NCBI GenBank assembly: GCA_034769895.1
Contig: CM068375.1
Span: forward strand, 254,489,542 to 254,553,541
Source of the DNA: Magicicada septendecula
Lineage: Eukaryota; Arthropoda; Insecta; Hemiptera; Cicadidae
DNA length: 64,000 nt
Direction of reading: 5' to 3'
Positions 10,720-21,990 of this stretch are shown in pieces (the stretch's first letter is position 1; each line of letters begins with the position of its first letter). The notes beneath the pieces are model-generated. The model was not told the DNA's origin and did no database searches. It saw only the letters and a program-made list of their open reading frames with translations. The translations under genes and the position numbers were made by a program.

Positions 10720-11901
10720 TGTAGCGTGTCAATTTTTGGGTATTTTTATTTTTAACAGTTTGGGGCATTTATATTTTTTATTTCTTTTATTTTGGTGCGG
10801 GTTTGTAAAAAAGTTATGAAAATTTGTGCAACGTATTTTTCCGTGTGAAAGAACCAATGTTAAGAAACAGTTTGAAACCAAGGCATAGACGCAGTTGTTG
10901 TTGTGTAATGCGGCTGAAGAATTTGCACCTCCACAAATTTCTAAGAACTATGCGAGAGTGTGGCATTGCGCTCCCATGCGCACACCAAGCAGGGGCGCCT
11001 ACCCAAGCGCTGGCAAAAAACCAAGATGGCCAGAGCGTAAAAATATTCGTCGTCTTCTCCAAGACGTCCTGGAAACACTGCTAACGCCCCGCCTACTGTT
11101 GGTGACATCAACAGAGCAGAAGCCAATATCGTGCTCTGGTACCCGGAATATAACTTCCATATTCCATGTATAAACGGAATACGCCTCAGCAACTGAGCTT
11201 GAACGACGAAGCAAAGCAGGTGGCCGTGCATACGCTGTTCCGCCCTATCAGGAAAAGCCCATGCCCAGTTCGTCTCTGACGGTGTCGGCGCCGACACGCG
11301 AGCTAAATATGCTCGTATAATTTCATTAGTTTTCAATAATGAAAGTAAAGTAATTCTTTTCAAAAACATTGACAGGATGGGAGGAGAGTGGTAGAACACT
11401 AACCGTTAAATTTAGATTTCAGTTTCGTCTTTTTCCGAGACATTTTCGATCTACCGCGGGCTGGCCACGAGGTCACCGAAGAACGCGTTGACGGTAGTGA
11501 TATAAAAATCATGTATGCAATCGGGTAATTGGGGTGTTAGAACGGAATGTGAGTGATGAGTGTGCAATGCTGGGCTGAATTAAGTGTATATGTGTGTGGA
11601 TGAAGTTATATAATTGTCCATGATAAGGTAAGCAATAGTCAGTAAGGTGCAAGAGTTGCACAACATGTAACAAGAAGGTTTAACATTTCAACATTTCTGA
11701 ATAATAAAAAGATCTGATTTCTCTTCCATACAATTGAGAGTTAAATTTTTTCAATGCCTTATTTCGTTATATGTATCGTCAGAGTTCGTCGAACGAAATG
11801 GGTTTGCCTACACTACGAGATCCGGCCAGATCAAAGTCGTAAGGTAGGTGGAAGTGTTAACTTAATTTGAATAAATAAAATACCGAAAAGTAAAAGTTAC
11901 A
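10720..11901 (+). repeat. B1 3' LTR
   Basis: Starts TGTAGCG and ends GTTACA (1182 bp). It is homologous over its length to the B3 LTRs and more distantly to B2. A splice-donor-like AAG/GTAGGT lies at 11844. The 152-residue antisense open frame inside is shared by all LTRs of this subfamily and is not taken as a gene. Confidence 0.88.
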
Positions 11902-12279
11902 GGCTAAGATAAAGACTTAGTAAAATAACCTATGTTTAAGTTATAAGAGTGAACAATAACATTTAACAAAGTTACAATGAATAATATTTAGAATAGAACA
12001 TTGATTCAGTAAATAATGAACACTAAGTAGTGATATTCACTGTGATGACTAGGAAATAGTATTGCTATAACTTAAGAATGTATTGTAAAAGTTTAAAGGT
12101 GTGATTCACAAGGAAAAGTAATAAGATGGTGTTAACATGGAAGGGAGAGCAAAAAGCATTAGAAAATGTTAACATGGAAGGGAGAGCAAAAAGCATTAGA
12201 AAATAAGTCTGTATTAACATTAAGTAAATACCCATGTTATAAGGGGAGTTTAATGAAAAAAGTTCAATAGAGGGGAGAT
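11902..12279 (+). other. C unit 1: end of the non-coding tail and polypurine tract
   Basis: Matches 30466-30836 and 44167-44546. It contains a 37-bp direct duplication (12131-12167 and 12168-12204, starting GTTAACATGG) and ends in AGAGGGGAGAT (12269-12279), the likely plus-strand primer before the LTR. No coding sequence. Confidence 0.8.
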
Positions 12280-12437
12280 TGTTTAGCACCAGAACAACAA
12301 ATAAGAATTAAGTAATTGTATAAAATATAGTTTATGAATTGGATATGGCTGTAAGAGTCATACAGACCATAGACCCAGATGTTATATTGGAAATGAATAG
12401 CAAATAATTAGCAAGTAAGATTGAATAACACAGTTGT

Positions 12438-13632
12438 TGTAGCGGGTCAAATTTTGGGTGTTTTTATTTTAACGGTTTGGGGCAATTATATTTTTACTTA
12501 TTTCCTTTTCGGGCGGGCTTGTATAATAAATTTGTAAAACTGCATTATTGTGCAACGTATTTGTCAGTATAACAGAACAGTTGGAAACAAAGCGAGACGC
12601 AGGTCGTTGTTGAGGAATGTGGCAGAGAATTCGCGCCACCCTAAAATTCGCAGAACTCTGTACATGTGTTTCGACGCCCGTATGCAACTCAGCCGGGCGG
12701 GGCTCGGGAATGACGCCATGAGAAACACCAAAGTTGAGGCAAACATGGCGATGTAGAAAAACGTTTGTTGCAGCCATCAACTCAATACCGGAAGTCGCAT
12801 TAAACTCCTCCTACTGTTGGTGACATCACCAGAGCCAAGTCCAATATTAAGCTCTGGTCACACACATATACCAGCTATAATCTATGCATAAACTGAATAT
12901 GCCTCAGCAAATCAACAGTATACGGCGACTAAAACTTGGTGGCATTGAATTGCCGCTTCCGCCAGTTCAACCAAGCACATGGGGCAGTTCCACTATAGTT
13001 GCCAGCCGGCCAGGAGCTGAATAAGCTCTCTACAAAGTTTTTTATTTTTTTTCCAGTAAAAAGTGTAACAACAGTAAAATTTCATGTGACCGCGGTCCAT
13101 CCATCAAGTGGAACCGAATCAAATGTTTTTCAGACAATAAAAACAAGTAATTTACAGGAACGATGAGTGCGCGCGCGAAGCACGTTGCCGGCGTTTTTTC
13201 AGTAAGGGCTGGGGCTTTATTATAAAATGGTATTTGGGGTTTAATAATGAAGTTTTGTTAAAATAATGTATGTAAGTGCGTGTGTAAAGCAGGCTGGGCT
13301 ATCTTAGAGTATGTAAGTAGTAGGAAATAAGGATAGTAAGTAAGATGTAATAGTTGCACAACCTATACACTTGTAATACCTTTAACACCTGTCAAAAACT
13401 ATTTTTTGGAGAAAAAGTATCAATTCAAATCTTTTGATTAATAAACAAAAAATAATTTCTCTTCCAAGATGCATTGTATAAGTTCTTCACACAACCTTGA
13501 AAATTACGCTTGTATCCCAAAGTACGTATGAGACCCTGGACCCAAGAACACGCAAAACGGTAAGTGTAAGTTTTTTTTATTATTGTATGGTTTTCTATGT
13601 TAATTAAATGGTGATAAATTCGTAGCTTAACA
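12438..13632 (+). repeat. B2 5' LTR
   Basis: 1195 bp, TGTAGCGGG...GCTTAACA, paired with 22873-24068. A strong splice-donor-like sequence ACG/GTAAGT lies at 13560, 72 nt before the LTR end. The 60-70 residue open frames inside it are short and repeat only because the LTR repeats. Confidence 0.94.
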
Positions 13633-13634
13633 TT

Positions 13635-13652
13635 TGGCGCCCGAACAGGGAC
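13635..13652 (+). promoter_or_regulatory. B2 primer-binding site for tRNA-Lys
   Basis: TGGCGCCCGAACAGGGAC, 2 nt after the LTR. This 18-mer is the exact complement of the 3' end of tRNA-Lys(UUU), the same primer site used by lentiviruses. It primes minus-strand DNA synthesis. Confidence 0.95.
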
Positions 13653-13809
13653 GAATTTAATAAAATGAAATTCCATACCTACAAATAAGATACAAGCGCA
13701 ATTGAGAGGTTAAGTGAAAGACGTAAAGTTACGTAAAATAAGTAAAAAATATTTGTTCAGACAGATAAGAAATAAATTACATATTTAAAAAAAAAAAATA
13801 ATAGTAATA
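13653..13809 (+). other. B2 short leader
   Basis: 157 bp between primer site and gag ATG, A-rich, with an A run just upstream of the start. Nothing else is seen. Confidence 0.7.
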
Positions 13810-15555
13810 ATGGAAAATACAGCAGAGAACGGAGTCGATTTGTCCGACTCGACTGTGATAAGTGAAACAGCTGAAGTTGACGAATCAGCTGCGATGAGTA
13901 GTCCTGAAATACATTCAACACCGAATGTAGGTCAAGACGATAAAAACATGAATGTGCATAACACAAATGAAAAAGATAATACAGAGGATTCAGGGATTCA
14001 AGCAACCCCGACCTCAACAAAATACAATAAGGTGGATGATGATCCAATGAGTATTGTACTTAATTTATTAGAAAAAATGAATAATAAATTTGATAGTCGC
14101 TTTGACAATAATGACATAAAATTAGATAGACAAAGTAGAGATATTAATGAGTTGAAATATGAAATTCAGGAAATTAATAGACATTGTGAAAGTACTAAAG
14201 TAGAGTTTACTGAGAAAATTAACCAAGTAGAGACCAAGTTAGATGATACAATACTAAAGATAGATGTTAAATTTAATGAAATAGATAGCCAGATATGTAG
14301 AGCTGAGAAACAAAACAATGAAAATAATGAAATATTAATAAAGTCAATGAATGAGTATAACAGTGACATAGAATCTAAAATTATTAAATGTAATATTGAA
14401 ACTGAATGTAAGTTGAGTAGCGTAGTAATGACAGTTGAAAAGTTTAGTCAGAATATTGATGAACACCAAAATAAGATAGACTCTAAAATATATGAAATTG
14501 AAAGTAATTATAAGACAGAAATACAAGCAGTAAATGAATCTATTGAAGTAATAGCAAAAAATAATGTACAGTCTGAATATAGTAATGACAAAAAATTATA
14601 TTCACTTGAACAAAATATTAGTAGTATGCGAGATGAATTAAGTTTAGTGAAAAATCAAAATGTAAACAATGTTATTGAGCGCATATTCATGACACAAGAT
14701 ACAAATAATGAAATAGAATTAGAAACTTTCAATTGTGACAATCGTAGAGTACACCCAATGCAATTTTTAAATAGGGTTAGGGAGTTTAATCGGTTTAATA
14801 GTAGTAGCTGGGAGGTTAAGTTGTTGAAGATTATCAAATGTTTTAAAGGTAGTGCCGAGATATGGTCGGAAGTACACCATACCGAATGGGATAGTTTTGA
14901 GGATTTTGAGACAGCTTTTCGAAACAAATATTGGTCAGAAGAAGACCAAGAAATATTAAGAAGTAAAATAATGGGTAACGGGAATTTTGGTAGGATTAAT
15001 AACCACCTAACCATATATGTGATGACCATATACAACGAAGCTAAATATCTAGAACTGCCGTTGCCTTTCCGATCGTTTGTAAGACATATTAGCAAACACC
15101 TGCCCAGAGAAGTGCAAATTACGTTAATGACTAGAGAGATTACAAATATAAGCGAGTTAGAAAACATGTTAGATGTATTACAGAATATAGGGGAACGCGA
15201 CATAGGGCGACGGTCAACCACACCAGTAGTTCCACACCATAATAATAATAATAATTTCCATCATAACAGGGGTACACAGAATTTTCATAGAGGAGCGCGG
15301 GGAGGAAGTTTCGATAATAGGGGCGAGAGTTGGAGGTGTAGAACATGTGAAACCGACAATTATGCTAATAGAACAAATTGTTTCAGATGTCATCGGAACA
15401 GGGAGTGCGCCAGGAACGAGCGAGCAAACCCACCACCCAATCAACAGTCGAGAGGAGGAGAATTTCACAGAGGAGCGCCGAGAGGAGGAGGACAATATAA
15501 CAGAGGGAGAGGGGGAAATCATCCAGCTGTGGCGGGTCCCTCCACGGAAAACTAG
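13810..15555 (+). CDS. gag: B2 Gag with long coiled coil and RanBP2-type zinc finger
   Basis: 581 residues, ATG at 13810. The N-terminal part carries the short motifs IHSTP and DSGIQ-TP-STK, which recur in the B3 protein. Residues of about 75-290 look like a long coiled coil rich in Asn, Glu and Lys. The capsid-like part follows (about 300-460) and shares the KYWSE region with the C Gags. The tail is Gly/Arg/Asn-rich. It has no CCHC knuckle. Instead, residues 508-527 fit WxCxxCxxxNxxxxxxCxxC exactly (W508, C510, C513, N517, C524, C527), the RanBP2 zinc-ribbon pattern. Gag should build the particle, with the finger and RG repeats as candidate RNA binders. Pol follows by -1 frameshift. Confidence 0.92.
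   Translation: MENTAENGVDLSDSTVISETAEVDESAAMSSPEIHSTPNVGQDDKNMNVHNTNEKDNTEDSGIQATPTSTKYNKVDDDPMSIVLNLLEKMNNKFDSRFDNNDIKLDRQSRDINELKYEIQEINRHCESTKVEFTEKINQVETKLDDTILKIDVKFNEIDSQICRAEKQNNENNEILIKSMNEYNSDIESKIIKCNIETECKLSSVVMTVEKFSQNIDEHQNKIDSKIYEIESNYKTEIQAVNESIEVIAKNNVQSEYSNDKKLYSLEQNISSMRDELSLVKNQNVNNVIERIFMTQDTNNEIELETFNCDNRRVHPMQFLNRVREFNRFNSSSWEVKLLKIIKCFKGSAEIWSEVHHTEWDSFEDFETAFRNKYWSEEDQEILRSKIMGNGNFGRINNHLTIYVMTIYNEAKYLELPLPFRSFVRHISKHLPREVQITLMTREITNISELENMLDVLQNIGERDIGRRSTTPVVPHHNNNNNFHHNRGTQNFHRGARGGSFDNRGESWRCRTCETDNYANRTNCFRCHRNRECARNERANPPPNQQSRGGEFHRGAPRGGGQYNRGRGGNHPAVAGPSTEN
15513..15519 (+). promoter_or_regulatory. B2 -1 ribosomal frameshift site GGGAAAT
   Basis: In the Gag frame it reads G GGA AAT, a legal X XXY YYZ heptamer. 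It lies within the 15501-15555 overlap where gag and the -1 pol frame are both open. A GC-rich stretch (GCTGTGGCGGG) follows within a few bases and may pair. Candidate, not proven. Confidence 0.7.
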
Positions 15556-18500
15556 GGAGGACAATGGAGAAGCGGGCCGAACCATTGTCTATGAAAAACA
15601 GGAGGGTCCAAATAATCAACAGATACCATAATAACGTTATCAAGATGGACATGGCGAAGGAACTGTTAGAAGAAGAGGAGAATAAGGTGATGGAACGCAG
15701 AACAGGATTAACTGAGGTGACGATTAACATTGAAGGTAAGAATTATAAAACTTTAATTGATACCGGTAGTGAGATATCAGTAATTTCTGAAAATGTCATG
15801 GGTGAATTAAAAGAGTTAAACAAGAATATACCGTCATTACCAGTTGCAGGGGTTACAGTAGTGGGGGTAACTGGGGTGAGAAGTAAGAGAATAACCAGAC
15901 AAGTACAATTAAATATTCTCATAAATGAAGTTGAATTTGAAAACACTTTCCTAGTAGTTAAAGGGTTAAGTCTAGATGTAATATTGGGAAATGATTTTTT
16001 GGAAAGAAACGGAGCAGTAATAGATTTCAATAGACAAATAGTAAAATTTGAGAAGGGGAATAAACCAGTCAGAATAGAGTTTAAGAAAGTAGTAAATGAA
16101 GCTAAAGTCACGGGAATAAAAATGTTACATAAGCAGATAAGCGATAGAGAGATAGAGACCAAAATAAATATATGTCTTGAGAGTGATAGCATAGAGAATG
16201 AGGAGGGAGAGATGCATGAGCGTAATGAGAGTGTGTGGGCAAATAGAGCCGATAAATTTTTTAATGAAAATACAGTTGTAGGAAATACTCAACAACAGGA
16301 GCTGTGGGCAGTGGTCGAGCGGTACAGAGAGGTGTTTGATGAATCACCAGGGAAAGCGAAGGACTACATCTGCGAGCTGAAAGTTCGGGACCACGCACCA
16401 TACATGCAGAGAAGCTACCCAGTGCCGTTTTCGAAGAGGAGGGCTGTACAGGAGGAATTAGACCAGATGATGCAAGGAGGCATAATTGAACGCTCAGTAT
16501 CACCTTATTCAAACCCTTTGGTGGTAGTGATAAAGAAGGATGGCAAGGTAAGGTTATGTTTAGATGCTAGGAAAATTAATCAAATTATTATACCTGACAG
16601 GGAATCTCCAGAACCCATAAATGAGATTTTACAAAAGTTTAGCGGAGTCAAATACATGACGTCCTTAGACCTGACCGCTGGATACTGGCAGGTGCCATTA
16701 GCAACAGAGAGCAGGAAATACACAGCTTTTCTTTTTAACGGTAAGAATTACCAGTTTAAATGCTTACCTTTTGGATTAAACACCAGTGTTGCCAGTTTTA
16801 TCAAATGTTTAGATAATATTTTACAACCTAAGGACTTAGACTTTTTAACTGTATATGTCGATGATATTTTGATAGCCTCTAGAACATTCATTGAACATTT
16901 AGAACACATAGAATATGTATTAGATAAGCTACAAAGAGGGGGCTTAACAGTGAATTGGGACAAGTCTAAGTTTCTGCAGACAGAGATACACTTTTTAGGA
17001 TTTATTATTACACAAGAGGGGATGTTAGCCAACCCTGACAAAGTCGAAGCCATAATGCGATTCCCTGAACCTAAAAACATTAAGCAACTACAGAGTTTTT
17101 TAGGCCTATGCAATTTTTACAGGAAATTTCAGGAGAACTACGCACACACTACATCCAAACTGAGTGTTGTCCTGCAGAAGAATAAACAGTGGAGATGGGG
17201 CGATACGGAACGAACTGCGTTTAATGAAATTAAGAGAAAGTTCAGTCACATGATAATGATGAATCATCCCGATTTTAATAAGACTTTTTATTTACAGACC
17301 GACGCCAGCAATGTAGCGCTAGGTGCCGAGTTATACCAGGAGAGCTGCGACAAGGAACACCTAACGATCGCCTTCGCCAGTAGATCGCTGTTATTGGCGG
17401 AAAAGAATTACACGACAACTGAAAAGGAACTGCTAAGTATCGTGTTCGCCGTGGGTAAATTCCGCACCTACATCCTAGGGAATACCACGATCATCCGGAC
17501 GGACCACAAGGCACTGTCATTTCTGAATTCATGTAAGCTAACACACAGCCGATTAACCAGGTGGGTATTAGCCTTACAGGAATATAACTTTTCATGGGAG
17601 TACATAAAGGGGTCAGATAATAAGGTACCAGATACACTTTCTAGAATAGATGTTATAGACAATAAAACTGGTAGGGACCTTAAAGAAATAGAAATTTTTA
17701 GACTAACTAGGGAGGATAGAATTTTTGGTGAGGAATTAAGTGACATTAAAAACTTGCAAAGATCTGATAGCAAACTGGGTAAAATAATTGTTAGTTTAGA
17801 AACAGATGTAGAGGGATCTGAATATAATGAGCGATTTCAAATATATCAGGGTATTTTGTTTAAAAAAGTAGATGGTGGGGAGCGTGATTGGAGGTTAATT
17901 ATACCTGATGGGTTAATAGATAAAATTGTTTGGGATTGTCATATAAGGTATGGTCATTTTGGTGCGAGGAAGTGTGCGAATGTTTTGAAAGAGTCATGTA
18001 TATTTAAGAATATGGAGAGGAGAGTGAGAAAAGTGTTGAGAGTGTGTGATTTATGTCAAAAATCGAAAGTAGTGAATTACAGAGTAGAAGGAGAGATGAA
18101 TTACATAAAAGTAGATAAACCTTTCGATCTAGTTGCGGTTGATTTATATGGACCATTACCCAGAGGTAGAGGGGGTGTGTTATATGTATTTGTAGTTTTA
18201 GACACTTTTTCAAAATTTGTAAAGTTATATAGTGTTAAGAGAGCAACTAGTAAGGTACTTAGCGAGAAGATAGTGAAAGACTACATGCTAAATGTGGGAA
18301 AACCAAAAATTATATTATCTGATCATGGTCCACAGTTTATAAGCGGCAAGTGGCGGCAGACGCTTGGATGGGAAGGCATCATACCCAAGCATACGGCAGT
18401 GTACCATCCTCAGTCGAATCAAGCAGAACGGGTGATGAGAGAGAGTGGCAGGATATTCCGGGCGTACTGTCACGCCAAACACACAGAATGGCCATCCTAC

Positions 18501-18944
18501 GTGAAAAAAGTAGAGGAGTGGCTGAATTGTACCACCCATGAGTCCACGGGATTTACGCCGCATGAGTTGATCAGGGGAACAAGGCCGCCCAGGATATTAG
18601 AACAACTTTTCACATACCCACCTGAAGGTCAAAGTTTGGACAGAAACATGAAAATTAGATTGGCGAACGAGAATTTACTTACTAGAGGAGAGCGACGAAA
18701 ACAGAAACATGATGCTAAGGGTAAATGGACCAAATATGAGGTAGGTCAGTTAGTGTTAGTAAAAAGACATGATTTGTCCAGTGCTCAAGATAGGGAAATA
18801 AAGAAGTTTTTCTTGTTATATGAAGGACCTTATGAAATTGTTGAAATAAAAATGCAGAATGCGTATGTGCTGAGGAACCCAGCGACACAAGAAATAGTAG
18901 GTACTCAAAATGCGACGAATTTAAAGTTATATAGGTCACTTTAA
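15520..18944 (+). CDS. pol: B2 Pol polyprotein (protease, reverse transcriptase, RNase H, integrase)
   Basis: The frame is open from 15501; the first ATG is at 15564 and residues are counted from it (1126). Protease DTG is 66-68, with a second hallmark ILGNDFL near 140. Reverse transcriptase has YVDD at 431-434. RNase H follows, with QTDAS and the TEKELL and RTDHKAL boxes. Integrase has H793, H798, C828 and C831 as zinc ligands, D860, D920 and E955 as the catalytic triad, and a GPY/F module (YEGPYEI) near the C-terminus. All key residues are present. Expected to be made as Gag-Pol by -1 slippage. No envelope frame follows. Confidence 0.94.
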
Positions 18945-19399
18945 TTGTTATGTTTATAAATAAGTTTATCAAACATTATTGTATGTTTTCAGAAGGGATC
19001 CTCCCCCATTTTCGGGCGACCACGATCTTACCAGTCCTGGCCGTGGAATTCGGAACTCGGAGGCGGGCCATGGTTGGCAGGATCTTCCTTCGGGCAGTGA
19101 AAACAACGATGGTCCGGCTCCACCAAAATTGGTACAAAATAGAAATTTAACCACATATATTTGAACGGGGAGGGGGACCCCAACAGGTACGTGACTCGAC
19201 TTAAAATTTTTTAATACACTCATGGTGCAGCGGACCGGTGTGCCTGTCACGTGCCTGCACTGCCTTAGAGTGTTTGTATATAATGGAAGCTGCATTAAAT
19301 AAAAGGCAGTGCATACAAATTTAAATATTTTTGTGCCAATGGCAAAATTAAAATTAGCCATTGGTCGTAGTTCTGTTTAGTCTGAAAAGACGAATTTTG

Positions 19400-19530
19400 T
19401 GGCAAGGTGATCGGAGGGAAAATAGACAGCGGGGTAGAATAAATGGTAGTAGAAGGGGGTTAAGTTTGGTTTAGATGAGGGACGTGAATTCACGTAGTGG
19501 CTCTATTTTGCCTCCAATTTTACCTTGCGG
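19400..19530 (+). repeat. Imperfect inverted repeat around a 14-bp palindrome in the B2 3' UTR
   Basis: Arms near 19400-19426 (GGCAAGGTGATC..GGAGGGAAAATAG) and 19501-19530 are largely complementary. Between them lies the perfect palindrome ACGTGAATTCACGT (19482-19495). I did not find this piece in B3. Confidence 0.5.
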
Positions 19531-19958
19531 CGAAACCCGACTTTTCTGGCGGTTACTGTCTTACTAGCATTAATCTCGATTTGAGAATGTTAGTCAGCCT
19601 CCAATGTAAATAGAATTTTGAAAAAAAAAAAAAAAAAAATACCAAAACAATTTTGGATGTGTATAATTTTAAATTTAAATAAATTTTAGAATTAAGTGAC
19701 CGAATATAAGTGTAGAGTTTTAGTATCAGTGAGTATGGGAACATTTTGAAAAGAATGTGTAACCAAATAAAAACTTGTTGTCAATACAAGATGTGGGGAT
19801 AATTTTGGGGGGTAGTTTGGTGCTTGATGAAGTGATAATAACAATGGAGTGTTGAACTGCATTTGTAGAAAGATTAATTTCATTTATTAAGTAATTAGGT
19901 AGTTATTAAGTGGCTATTGTGGGGGTTGCCTGTGCTCTCGCAAATAGCGAAATGGGTT

Positions 19959-19983
19959 GGGGGTAGCAGTGAGTGTTACCTCC
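19959..19983 (+). repeat. B2 3' UTR hairpin 1
   Basis: Arms GGGGGTAGCA and TGTTACCTCC around the loop GTGAG, pairing with two non-Watson-Crick positions. The B3 counterpart (36403-36427) is perfect. Confidence 0.65.
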
Positions 19984-20176
19984 ATCGGAGGCCAAACTGG
20001 CGATAAATGTGCGGCACACCTTATCCGTGTAGATAAAAAATTTTACACACAATACTAAATAACGTGTCGCACATAAGAGTATTGATGAAACAGGCAGTGA
20101 AATGAAAGTTTAGATTTCCTCGACTTTTCGGGCTGTTACTGTCTTACCTGCACTAACCGTGGTTTTGGCTAGCAGC

Positions 20177-20212
20177 CAGCTATGGTCATATCAAGTCCCT
20201 TGACCATAGCTG
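20177..20212 (+). repeat. B2 3' UTR hairpin 2
   Basis: Perfect 12-bp inverted repeat CAGCTATGGTCA / TGACCATAGCTG with a 12-nt loop. Identical arms are at 36618-36653 in B3. Confidence 0.75.
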
Positions 20213-21962
20213 ACTTGAAATTGGTATATATTTGAAATTCAATGGGGGGACATTAGAGGAAATCTCCGGTACTATGGAACAGCGGCTGCCACTCTGCCCG
20301 ATTTGGGGTGGCATAGACAGGTGGCAGAACCGTTTTAAGGGTGTATGATTATAGAACAAGAACATGATGATGTTCACTAACTTTAAACTTAATAGCGGAA
20401 GCAGAGACACGGAGAGGTAAAACCTGCTCCAAAATATACAGTCTCTGTCGAAGCAAATGGGCGCCACAGTCTTACATAATCTGAAATAGTGTGTGTGGCT
20501 GGGAGGTGACGCAAATGAGTCACGAATTTAAAATTTTATGACATAAAAGTTTTTTTTTATTCAAAGTTTGATCAAATAAAACTGCTTGTGCTCTGTTCAG
20601 GTAACTAGCTGCTTAGATATTTAAAAATAAGGTGTTCATGCTATAATTTTAAGTGTATTATTTTATTGTTGTCTATTAGATAAGCATTGATAAGAATATG
20701 TAATTTTATTATGTGTGTATTTGTTTAAGCCAGTAAGAAAATCGTCTGGCAGGCTCACATAAATAACCAGAATCAGAGAAATGGGAAACAATGAGGTGAG
20801 AAGTGAGAATAAATAAAAATAAATATGTATATTCCATGTAATTTGTTCAATAGTGAGGTGTGTTTTTATTATGTTAGGATATCAGCTGATCAGCAATACC
20901 ATGTCACTGGTATATTGGTTTGTAAATGTTACAAGTAATTAATGTTGAATGTACTACAGATATTTTGAAGTAAAGATAAAAAGAATATGAGAAATAAAAT
21001 AACAATAAGTTATGCAAATTAATAAAAGATAATTCATGGGTGATAAATGTTTTATGGGACACGTAGACCTGTCCAAATTGAATTAAAAGTTGAATGTGAA
21101 ATGATAAAGATGAATATGATGTAATGTTGTTTTTGAGTTAAGGTGATGTAACAGAGTTGGTGAAGTATTAATGTTGACACAGTGGTAATGGAGATTTTAT
21201 GTAGATTTTGAGTGACATATTGTTGTTTTTGTAGTTAATGAGGTTATTTTGTATATTTGTAGTAATGTAATGAGATTGAGATTTTTGGGGATGGCAATTT
21301 TGTATTAGGGGGTAGTGTATTTGGGGAGTCCGCAACAAGGGTTGGGACGGGATAGGGATAGATTTTAGTGGGGAAGGGGCCGCCTTAGGTAGAATCCGGG
21401 CCGCCAAATAAGGGAATTGAGTTTTGGGTAGGGGAAACACGTATCCTATGTACAAAGGGTTAGAGAGTATTTTATAATTGGAGAAGGCGGCGAATTGTGT
21501 TAGATGATAAGTTGGGGTTTAGAGTGTCCTGATTAGTAGAGATTTTGGTAGAGATGGGTGTCATGATAATTGAAGTTGATTAATATTAGAGCCATAGGGA
21601 GAGGTAAAGTTTATATATGCGTACAGATCTAATACAGAAAAATGAGAATAAATAATTTACATCACCCACAGTAAAGTATAGCGAGATTGTTAAATGAAGA
21701 GTAAGATTGTTGAATAAAGAGAGAGAGTTATGATAAAGAATATAAAATTTTTATTTTTTAGAAACCAGTGACAGAATCTTGATAGAATTGAAAATAATGT
21801 AAAGTCCAGAATTGTTTATTTTAAATAATTTAAATGTCAATCTGTTTATTATTTATATTAATATTTTGTTCATTTTCAATATTTTATTTTATTATGTTTT
21901 GTACTTTGAGTTAGGATATTACAAATGTTCAATGTGTTTTCAGAACTTATATATAACATATG

Positions 21963-21990
21963 TAGGTCAAAGGGTTTTGGACTTGACCTA
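21963..21990 (+). repeat. B2 3' UTR hairpin 3
   Basis: Arms TAGGTCAA and TTGACCTA (with flanking AG/CT) around a short G/T-rich loop. Also present at 9819-9844 (B1) and 38140-38166 (B3). Confidence 0.65.

Larger units (their letters stand above)
9519..11901 (+). mobile_element. B1, 3' portion of a family B element
   Basis: The sequence matches the end of the B2 (from about 21645) and B3 (from about 37850) 3' UTRs, then a full LTR. Its 5' part lies beyond the A1 insertion, outside the window. The LTR and 3' UTR are closer to B3 than to B2. The right flank (from 11902) is the tail of C unit 1, starting GGCT. Confidence 0.88.

Noticed and set aside
10941..11399. 152-residue minus-strand open frame, repeated at 33099-33557 and 39272-39730
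   Set aside because: It lies inside the B LTRs, antisense to the element, and is repeated only because the LTRs are. No recognisable domain.
12131..12204. CRISPR-like direct repeats in the C tail
   Set aside because: Just two adjoining 37-bp copies with no spacer; a simple tandem duplication in a eukaryotic transposon.
12550..12756. 68-residue open frame in the B2 LTRs
   Set aside because: Short, confined to the LTR, and absent from the related B1 and B3 LTRs.
13635..13652. tRNA genes at the tRNA-matching sequences
   Set aside because: Matches are only 14-18 nt long and sit at LTR borders; no cloverleaf surrounds them.
18945..19200. Possible envelope gene after B2 pol
   Set aside because: Only frames of about 60 residues, without signal peptide or membrane segment.
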